DNA from: an uncultured Rikenellaceae bacterium
GTDB lineage: Bacteria; Bacteroidota; Bacteroidia; Bacteroidales; Rikenellaceae
NCBI GenBank assembly: GCA_947176715.1
Contig: CAMWRR010000061.1
Span: forward strand, 1 to 9,265
Reading direction: 5' to 3'
DNA length: 9,265 bases
A model generated the notes under the pieces. The model saw only the letters and a program-made list of their open reading frames with translations, had not been told where the DNA came from and made no database searches. This document shows, piece after piece, positions 1 to 6,600 of the stretch (positions are counted from its first letter, which is position 1; the number at the start of each line of letters is the position of its first letter). The position numbers and the translations under genes are program-made.

Positions 1-262
1 CGCTCTCCGTTCCCGTTTGAAATCAAAGTAACTAACCTCTTCACAAAAAGCCCGCGCAAACACACCGACAGTTCAACCGTTTAGACAACACACCCGCACT
101 GAACACCCCTAAAATCAAGCATTCAGATAGCACGCATACCCCGTAATATCCTAATTATTAACTGAACATAGGACCGTCGAGCAGATGTCGTCACTCCATA
201 CCAAAAACAAGCGCATTAACATCATGCACACCCCAAACTACACAATACAGCCACTAATCCAT
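1..262. other. Gene-free flank downstream of the M16 operon
   Basis: These bases follow the stop codon of the second M16 gene, read leftward. I find no convincing reading frame, tRNA or rRNA. The longest open frame on the minus strand that starts and ends inside it is about 23 codons and resembles nothing I know. No GC-rich hairpin with a T tail is visible on the minus strand, so the operon may end by another mechanism or continue past the left edge. A small inverted repeat, TTTGA-AA-TCAAA, lies at 16-27, with a degenerate -7-like TTACTTTG (minus strand, 31-24) next to it. That could hint at a leftward promoter for a gene beyond the edge, but no matching -33 element is seen at a normal distance. 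Confidence 0.5.
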
Positions 263-1537
263 CTACTTGCCGCCTACCGTCACCGTAGTAATATCCTCTT
301 TCTGCAGATACAACCGTGCGACTCTCATTATATCCTCCGGCGTAGTCCCGTTAATTTTCTCGACAATCTTCTTTATCCGTCCGTTATCGTCGCCGCTCTG
401 AACATTCTCTATGACCACGTCGCATATCCCGAACGGACCGTCCAATATACGCATCATCTCGCCTATCATTACGCTTTTGACCATATCCAGCTCCTCGAGG
501 GGTACCGGTTCGGTGCGCAACCGCTCTATCTCGCGGAATATCTCGCCAACGGCCTCGTCGGTATGTTCTGCGGCCACCTGCGTTGCAATAGCTATGTAAC
601 CCGAATCCTCCATGCACCCCACCTGCGCCCATGCTCCGTATGTGTATCCTTTGTCCTCGCGCAGATTCTGAACCAGACGGGAGCTGAAATATCCGCCCAA
701 AACGGTGGCTACCACCTGCATGGCTATGTAGTCGGGATGGTCGCTTTTGAAAAGCACGCGTCCCATACGTATTGCCGCCTGCAGAGCCTCCGGCTTGTCT
801 GCCGTAGCCGCGGCTACCGGGTGCGGAGCCGGCAACATGTCCGAAACCCTCGTCCCGTGGGGGAGGGCGTCTGTCACCTCCGATATGCGATCTATGAAGC
901 TTGGCTCTATCTTGCCGCTGACGACGGTAAAACAGTTGTCTATGTTGTAATGTTTGCGGAAGAAGCCGCGCAACATGTCGCTCGTCAGCGTGTCGTAGCC
1001 GTTCTCGGAAGAGGTGCGGCCGTATGGGTGTTCAGGGCCGTATACCGACCTCCAGAACAGCTCGGAGGCCATAACGTCCACCTTGGTGCGCTCTACCGTA
1101 AGGCTCTGTTTGCGCTTGGAGGAGTATATCGCCAGTTCGTCCTCCGGGAATACCGGCTCGGTGAGTATGTCGGACAGCAAAGACAACGCCTTGTCAAGAA
1201 ATCTGTTGAGGCAACATACGGTCACCACGGAGTAGTCGCGGTCTATCGACACGTTATAGTACATGCCGTAGTAGTCGAGCGTCTCGGCTATCTCGGCGGA
1301 GCTTCTCGAGGCGGTACCCTCGGCCAGCATGTTTACGGTAGCCGAGGCTACGAAAGGGTGTGTCTGATAGCGCGTGCCGGCACGGAAAACCACGCTTATG
1401 CGCAACAGGTCGAGATCGGACGCGTCGACATGATATATCTTGCCGCCCTTGGGGGTATCCGTCACAGAGAAAGGGGGCACCTCCACCGACGAGGGTATGA
1501 CTATATCCGGCGCGACGCTCTGGTCTTTGTATTCCAT
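263..1537 (-). CDS. M16 family peptidase-like subunit without the zinc motif (beta-type partner)
   Basis: This is a 424-residue protein of the insulinase/pitrilysin (M16) family, the usual length of a two-domain M16B half. There is no signal peptide, so it is probably cytoplasmic. The N-terminal domain keeps the M16 fold pattern, but the segment at residues 62-75 (PFVASATVNMLAEGT) stands where active members have HxxEH, and none of the zinc ligands is present. It should be catalytically dead alone. The C-terminal domain keeps the family's substrate-binding pair: R293 and Y300 in LREDKGYTYGA (292-302). In characterised heterodimeric M16B enzymes the non-zinc subunit supplies this Arg/Tyr pair to its partner, and I infer the same role here. 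The start at 1537 is 4 bases after the stop of the upstream M16 gene, which suggests translational coupling. No clear Shine-Dalgarno is seen. The stop is TAG at 263-265. Isoleucine codons are 23 ATA, 4 ATT and 0 ATC. Confidence 0.9.
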   Translation of the reverse strand: MEYKDQSVAPDIVIPSSVEVPPFSVTDTPKGGKIYHVDASDLDLLRISVVFRAGTRYQTHPFVASATVNMLAEGTASRSSAEIAETLDYYGMYYNVSIDRDYSVVTVCCLNRFLDKALSLLSDILTEPVFPEDELAIYSSKRKQSLTVERTKVDVMASELFWRSVYGPEHPYGRTSSENGYDTLTSDMLRGFFRKHYNIDNCFTVVSGKIEPSFIDRISEVTDALPHGTRVSDMLPAPHPVAAATADKPEALQAAIRMGRVLFKSDHPDYIAMQVVATVLGGYFSSRLVQNLREDKGYTYGAWAQVGCMEDSGYIAIATQVAAEHTDEAVGEIFREIERLRTEPVPLEELDMVKSVMIGEMMRILDGPFGICDVVIENVQSGDDNGRIKKIVEKINGTTPEDIMRVARLYLQKEDITTVTVGGK

Positions 1538-1541
1538 GTGT

Positions 1542-2777
1542 CTATTTTTTCAGATAATAAAGGGTGGTGGTATTGTTCTCGGCGAAGAGCTCGCGCGCCG
1601 TCTCCACTATGGCTTCGGGAGTTACGGAGCGGTATCTCGACACCTCTTCGTTTACGAGCGATATGTCGCCCAACATCTCGTAGAAACACAGGTTCATGGC
1701 CTTGTCCATTACATTGACCTCGCCGAATAGGGTGTTGGCCTCGAACTTGTTCTGCACCTTGTCAAGCTCGTACTCGCCCACCTTCTCGCAGCACATGGCC
1801 TTCAGTTGCTCCATAAGGGCCTCGCGTGCCTTTTGGGGGTCGACGCCCTCCGACACCTGTCCTCCGGCAATGAATAGCCCCGGGTCGATATCGCCGGTGA
1901 CGTATGCGTTGACCGAGGCGAAAAGGGCCTCTCCCTTGACGAGCGATCTGTAAAGACGCGACGAGGTGCCGCCGGAGAGCAGGTCCGACAGGGTGTCGCA
2001 CACCACGAACCTTTCATCGGCCCTCGGACACATGTGGAACACCGCATACACCAACGAGGCGGGCACGTCGCCCTCTATCGTAAGCTCGCGCGGTGCTGTC
2101 TGCTGAGGCTCTGCGGGCAACGGACGTTTCCGGCTGCCTCTCTTGGTTATGTGCCCGAAACGGGCCTCCGCCATATCGAACATACGGTCGTAGTCGTAAT
2201 CGCCGGCTATTGCCATAATGGCGTTGGAGGGGTGGTAATATCTGTCGTAGAAGTCACGCACCATGTCGAGCGTGGCGTTACGTATGTGGTCGGGCGACTT
2301 GCCGATAGTGGGCCAGCCGTAAGGATGTACCGAGTAGAGTAGTGGGCGCAGCTTCAGCCACAGGTCGCCGTAGGGTTTGTTGAGGTAACGCTCGTTGAAC
2401 TCCTCTACCACCACCTTCTTCTGTATGTCGAGCGACGAGGCGTTTATGTCGAGGTCGGTCATACGGTCCGATTCCAGCCATAATGCCGTGTCTATGTTGT
2501 CTTTGGGGAGCGTTATGTAGAAGTCGGTGTAGTCGTTGTTGGTGAAGGCGTTGTTCTCGCCGGAGGCCATCTGCACAGGCATGTCGAACGACGGTGCGTT
2601 GCGCGAGCCCGAGAACATCAGGTGCTCGAACAGATGGGCGAATCCGGTATGGTCCGGATCTTCGTCGCGTGCGCCTACCTTGTATATGATATTGGTAGCG
2701 GCCATACTCGTAGACCTGTCGCGATGGGCGAGCACCACAAGGCCGTTACTCAAAACTTTGCGTCTGTATTCTATCAT
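1542..2777 (-). CDS. M16 family zinc metallopeptidase (catalytic alpha-type subunit)
   Basis: This is a 411-residue M16B (insulinase-like) zinc peptidase with no signal peptide, so probably cytoplasmic. The inverted zinc motif is intact: H48-L-F-E51-H52, followed by the SGENNAFTNNDYTDFY segment (72-87) and the distal zinc-ligand glutamate in VVVEEFNE (E125 or E126). The HPYGWPTIG segment (151-159) leads into the second domain, which begins near DFYDRYYHPSNA (175-186). In that domain the Arg/Tyr substrate-binding pair is lost. SRLYRSLVKGEALFASV (273-289) aligns with the family's SRLYxxxREKxGxxYSV but has V, A and F at the key places. That fits an enzyme needing the neighbouring M16 subunit to complete the active site. 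Known family substrates are unfolded peptides and signal-like peptides; the substrate here cannot be told. The gene starts 40 bases after the TetR stop and ends 4 bases before the next gene. AGGA abuts the ATG, too close for a normal Shine-Dalgarno. Confidence 0.93.
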   Translation of the reverse strand: MIEYRRKVLSNGLVVLAHRDRSTSMAATNIIYKVGARDEDPDHTGFAHLFEHLMFSGSRNAPSFDMPVQMASGENNAFTNNDYTDFYITLPKDNIDTALWLESDRMTDLDINASSLDIQKKVVVEEFNERYLNKPYGDLWLKLRPLLYSVHPYGWPTIGKSPDHIRNATLDMVRDFYDRYYHPSNAIMAIAGDYDYDRMFDMAEARFGHITKRGSRKRPLPAEPQQTAPRELTIEGDVPASLVYAVFHMCPRADERFVVCDTLSDLLSGGTSSRLYRSLVKGEALFASVNAYVTGDIDPGLFIAGGQVSEGVDPQKAREALMEQLKAMCCEKVGEYELDKVQNKFEANTLFGEVNVMDKAMNLCFYEMLGDISLVNEEVSRYRSVTPEAIVETARELFAENNTTTLYYLKK

Positions 2778-2817
2778 TCCTGTATTGTTTCGGTTCGGTC
2801 CGTTACGCGGGGAGGGT

Positions 2818-3441
2818 TCATGCTGTCCGGGGCTTTCTCAGCTCCTCTTCCAGTATCTTGAGTCCCTTTTCGTTGGCCACGCCCCTTATGTGGTAGTTTA
2901 TGAACTGACGATGGGTCATGTTGAGGTCTAAGGCATCTTTGTCGCCGCCTATCCAGCCGGTGAACATGTCGTTCATGGTGCCCATTATATAGGTTATTAT
3001 ATCGTCGGGGTCGAAATCGTCGCGATAGATACCCTCCCGTACGCCTTGGGTTATGTTGTCCTTTATGAACGAGGCCATTGTCTCTTTCAGCTGCACTATG
3101 TGGCGGCCGAATATCTCGGGATAGCATTTCTTGAACGTGCGGTAGAATATCGCGGAGTCGGGCATGGGGTGGTCGCTCTGAAACTCGAGGACCTTTATCA
3201 GCATCTGCACGGCGTTGAGGTTGTCGCCGTCTATCTGCGACATGAACGAGAAGTAGTGACGCCCTCTGAACGACAATATCTCCTCCAGCAGGGTCTCCTT
3301 GTCTTTGAAGTTGTTATATAGCGTCATCTTGGTGACGCCTATCCTCTCGGCTATATCCTCCATTTTGAGAGACTCCACACCCCTCTTTTCGAAAAGGGAG
3401 TGGATGGCCTCTATGTATATGTCCTTCTTAGATTTTTTCAT
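2818..3441 (-). CDS. TetR/AcrR family transcriptional regulator
   Basis: This is a 207-residue DNA-binding regulator of typical TetR length. The N-terminal helix-turn-helix is clear: KDIYIEAIHSLFEKRGVESL (6-25), then MEDIAERIGVTKMTLYNNF (27-45) and KDKETLLEEI, the classic TetR pattern in which T37-K-M-T-L-Y-N-N-F is the recognition helix region. The rest is the variable ligand-binding and dimer domain, which I cannot assign to an effector. I chose the start at 3441 (MKKSKKD). An in-frame ATG at 3570 would add 43 residues unlike any TetR N-terminus and would place the promoter inside the gene. With the start at 3441 the predicted transcription start is only a few bases upstream, so the mRNA may be leaderless. 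The gene leads a likely operon with the two M16 genes, so it probably controls them and itself. The stop is TGA at 2818-2820. Confidence 0.93.
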   Translation of the reverse strand: MKKSKKDIYIEAIHSLFEKRGVESLKMEDIAERIGVTKMTLYNNFKDKETLLEEILSFRGRHYFSFMSQIDGDNLNAVQMLIKVLEFQSDHPMPDSAIFYRTFKKCYPEIFGRHIVQLKETMASFIKDNITQGVREGIYRDDFDPDDIITYIMGTMNDMFTGWIGGDKDALDLNMTHRQFINYHIRGVANEKGLKILEEELRKPRTA

Positions 3442-3448
3442 ACCATTA

Positions 3449-3479
3449 CAAAAATAGAGAAAATCGGTCAATGTGCAAA
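3449..3479 (-). promoter_or_regulatory. Bacteroidota-type promoter of the TetR-M16 operon
   Basis: Read on the minus strand, TTTG (3479-3476) is followed by exactly 19 bases and then TATTTTTG (3456-3449). This matches the -33 TTTG / -7 TAnnTTTG consensus and 19-21 base spacing known for the primary sigma factor of Bacteroides. Transcription should begin about 4-7 bases past the last G, near 3442-3445, next to the TetR ATG at 3441-3439. Assignment is by consensus only. Confidence 0.75.
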
Positions 3480-3540
3480 AAGTTACCCGAACGGACGTGT
3501 CGCGGTTGCCGGACGGGAAAACTCCGGCTACCTTGCACAT
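3471..3540. repeat. Pair of inverted 8-base elements, ATGTGCAA and TTGCACAT, flanking the GCCGGA repeat
   Basis: ATGTGCAA (3471-3478) and its exact reverse complement TTGCACAT (3533-3540) are separated by 54 bases. The first copy overlaps the -33 TTTG of the TetR promoter, and the second directly abuts the right arm of the 3504-3532 repeat. Position over a promoter element is suggestive of two half-sites or two operators, but 8-base matches can arise by chance in a region this size. Confidence 0.3.
3504..3532. repeat. Inverted repeat upstream of the TetR promoter (candidate operator)
   Basis: Arms GGTTGCCGGA (3504-3513) and TCCGGCTACC (3523-3532) pair at 9 of 10 positions, with 3507/3529 the one mismatch, around a 9-base spacer. 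The element lies upstream of the TetR start site and past the terminator of the macroglobulin gene. It is therefore not expected in either mRNA and is more likely a DNA-level protein site than an RNA hairpin. No T tail follows on either strand, which argues against a terminator. That TetR itself binds here is inference. Confidence 0.45.
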
Positions 3541-3609
3541 GCTCCGTCCTATGGAAAGACAAGCACCCATGTAAAAGTGTCTGTGGTTGTTTGATCTTTG
3601 CCGGACAGC

Positions 3610-3647
3610 GATAAAAATAGTGCGGGTAGGTGTTTGCCTACCCGCAC
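3610..3647 (-). terminator. Intrinsic terminator of the alpha-2-macroglobulin gene
   Basis: On the minus strand GTGCGGGTAGG, a 6-base loop (CAAACA) and CCTACCCGCAC form a perfect 11-bp stem (3647-3620), followed by the T-rich tail TATTTTTATC (3619-3610). The stem begins 19 bases after the macroglobulin stop codon at 3667. It should separate that gene from the TetR operon. On the plus strand the stem is followed by CGTCTGTTTT, a poorer tail; no gene on that strand needs it. Confidence 0.92.
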
Positions 3648-3666
3648 CGTCTGTTTTATGCGATAC

Positions 3667-6600
3667 TTACTCCACCTCTACCGAGCCGCTCGCCGTATTG
3701 CTCGATACGGATGCGTCGTACATGGCGGAGCATGTTGCGGGCGGCAGATAGAACCGTCCCGAATATACGGCGCACAGGTCTATCTTGACGGCGACATACT
3801 TGCCGGCGGGCAGTTCGTCTATGTAGCTGTAGACCCTGTCGTCGCGAATGTCCTGATACGACAGCAAACCCTTGTCGTCGCGTCCGCCTTGCAGGTAGCG
3901 GGTGTTGAGTATCTCCCATCCGGAGGGGTATATCTGCGACAGCACGAGGTTGCGCACCGCCACGGCGGAGGTGTTTTTGACGGTAGCCACCGATGTGAAA
4001 TATGTGCCCGCCGCCATTCTGTCCGGCTCTATCTCCCTGCCCGAGAGGTCGAGATAGCGCACGGATAGCTCTATGCCGTCGGACGAGGGTGTCACCTCGC
4101 CGCCTACGACCGTGCCCGACGCTGTCACCCGGGCCATGACGGTGGCCTTGCCTTTGTTGGTCACCTCGAGGTCGGCGGTCTTCTTGCCGTTATTCACGAG
4201 TGTCGCGCTCCACAGATGTCTGGTTGTCGAGACGGTGCCCTTCTCGCGGCCGCATGAGTAGGTGAGGTCGAGACCGTCGCCCTGCCCGAGCCGTTCGGCC
4301 TGCTTGGCCGTGGCCATCAGAGCGAATGCGGTGGCCTGTGTGCTCTGCCATGACGATGACGACAGCTCGCCGGCTATCTCGCCTGAGAGGGTGAGGGCCT
4401 CGGCGTCGCGTCCTGCGGCTATCATGGCCATGAGGGCTATCGACTTGTCGCGTAACGGACTGCCGAAAGTAAGGTCGTTCTTGTAGTCGTGTCTCAGCCC
4501 CGTTGTCCTGTTAAGCAGCTCGGCGGCTATATCCTTGCGTCCCGTGAGCATGTATGCCATTGCGAGCAGATAACGCGACGAGGGTGTCAGCGACTGTTGC
4601 TCGCGCAGCCTGTTCATAGCCCCTTTGTCGGCTACACCGTTGAGGGCCAGCACATAGAGCCTGTATGCCTGTGTCTGCTCCTCCGATGCGGCGTTGTAGC
4701 CACCGGTACGTTTCCATGCCGCGGCCATCCTGCGTACGTTGCCAAGGGTGCTGCTCTTGAGGGTCTGAGGCACGTTGTATCCGTTAGCGGCCGCCTCGGT
4801 GAGGAGGTGGAGGGCGTAGACCGTTCCCCAGCCGTTGCCGTCGAGAGAGCCGGGCCAGTAGGCTAACGAGCCGTCGGGGGTCTGATACGAACGCATGCGG
4901 CGTATGGTCTCCGAGACCGACTGCTGGCATGCCGACTTCTGCTCCGCGGTAAGCTCGGCTATCTTGGGCAGATAGAGTTGCGGGAACGCCTTGGATGTTA
5001 TCTGCTCTATACACCCGTGGGGGTAGCCTATGAGATATTGCATACGGCGTGACAAGTCGACGGGCGCCATATCTGATAGCTCCAACGTGAGCGAGCATGT
5101 GCCCGCATCACCGGGCATGGTTATCTTCTGCGACAGCTTCCCTCCCGGCTCTATGGCGAATGTCTTGCTCTCGGTCACCGGCGTGGCTACGGAGCGTATC
5201 TCTATCTCGGTCTCGTACACCGAGCTCTTGCCACCGCCTGTGGCTGTCAGTTTTATCGTCCCTTTGCCCGGCTTGTCGCCCACCTTTATGCGGAACGGCA
5301 CGGTCTTGTCGCCGGCCTTGCCGAACGAGAGGGTCTGTCGGCTCGGGCCTGTGACGGTCATGCCGTCGGAGCACTGCACCGACACCTCCACGCGACCCAC
5401 GCCGTTCTCGGTGGCGAATACGGTTGCCGGCACCGACATCTCCTCGCCTACGCCTATCACACGCGGCAGGGTGCCCAGAACCATCACCGGCTTGCTCACC
5501 GTCACGCTCTTGGAGGCGTTGCCGTACGCTCTGCCGTCGCCGGCCACTACCATGACACGTACGCGTCCGTTGTAGTTGGGCATCTTGAAGGTATGTTTCT
5601 GTCTGCCCGACGACAGCACGAACGGCCCGCAGAACTCCACCACCGGAGCGAAGCGGTTGACTATGGCCTTGGGACCGGAGCCGAGGGCGTCGTCACCGCC
5701 TATGCTGAACATACTGGTGATGCGTCCTCCGTATGCGCCGGTAACATATCTGTACACATCCCACGTGCGTACGCCGAGAGCCTCGCGGGCGTTGAAGGCG
5801 TCGAACGGGTCGGGGGTGACGAATCGCGTAAGGTCGAGCAGCCCCTCGTCCACTATGGCGAGGGTGTAGGCCATGGCGCGGCCGCTCCTCTCCGAGACGG
5901 TCACGGTGTAGTCGCTCTCGGGCTCTATGCGGTCGGCCACCGTTATAACCGGCTCCAGACGGCTGTCGGGCGATATGACCTTCACGGGCACCACTCCGTA
6001 CATGCGTATGGGCATATCGCCTCCGGCGGCGTGCGGCTGCAACAGTGTCAACGATATGTAGGCCGTGGGCTGCATGGACTCGGTGGCCTCTATCTCGAGG
6101 GTGGTGCTGCCGGCGGTGCATGTGTGGTCGCTCACCGAGAGCACGCGGGTGCCGTTCTCTATGGCCACTATGGCGCGGCTCTCCGACGAGGATGGGAAGG
6201 TTACCTTTATCTTCTCGCCGGGGGCGTAGCTCTCCTTGTCGGTCTTGATGTTGAGCATGACGGCCTCCTCGCCCCCCTCTACGGAGCGTCTGCCCTCGGA
6301 GGCGGGCCAGTCGAAATAGCTCAATATGCCGGTGGAGTGGCCGCTGGCTACATCGGTGGCCACTATCAGATAGGTGCCCCAATCCTCTTTGGAGAAGCCG
6401 CACTCCAGCGACGCGCTGCCGTCGGCGCCGGTGGTGAGGTTGCAGGTGAGGACGGGTTGGTTGTACGACCGTGAGGTGTAACCGGCCAGATAACTGTCGT
6501 CGGAGCTCCACCACCAGTGCCATTTGACCTTGTATATCCTGACCGATATGTCGACTCCGGCCTGTGGCTTGCCCTCGGGCGAGAGCGACACCAGCGGGAA

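Noticed and set aside
16..31. Possible leftward promoter with TTACTTTG at the left edge
   Set aside because: It has one mismatch to TAnnTTTG and no TTTG at 19-21 bases upstream. The nearest candidates are at about 13 and 25 bases, and no gene start is visible.
1..262. tRNA or small RNA gene in the left flank
   Set aside because: No cloverleaf arms, TTCGA-type loop with paired stem, or CCA end could be assembled from either strand.
185..1717. Long plus-strand open frame of 510 codons opposite the second M16 gene
   Set aside because: It lies fully antisense to well-supported M16 genes, shows no domain or sensible composition (rich in His, Arg, Tyr), and crosses the junction of the two real genes. 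It is a shadow of codon bias.
3504..3532. GCCGGA inverted repeat as a second terminator
   Set aside because: No T-rich tail follows on either strand, and the macroglobulin gene already has a strong terminator upstream of it.
3442..3570. Extended TetR start at 3570 giving a 250-residue protein
   Set aside because: The extra 43 residues do not resemble a TetR N-terminus and would contain the well-matched promoter. The start at 3441 gives the standard family layout.
3506..3606. Direct repeat of TTGCCGGAC at 3506-3514 and 3598-3606
   Set aside because: A 9-base match in a region this size can occur by chance, the second copy sits next to the terminator tail, and no third copy or regular spacing was seen.
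5593..6474. Plus-strand open frame of 293 codons, and a frame-shifted minus-strand one at 5693-6523, inside the macroglobulin gene
   Set aside because: Both overlap the continuous 1842-residue macroglobulin frame, whose domains are intact throughout. The translated products are low-complexity His/Gly/Arg-rich sequence without recognisable motifs.
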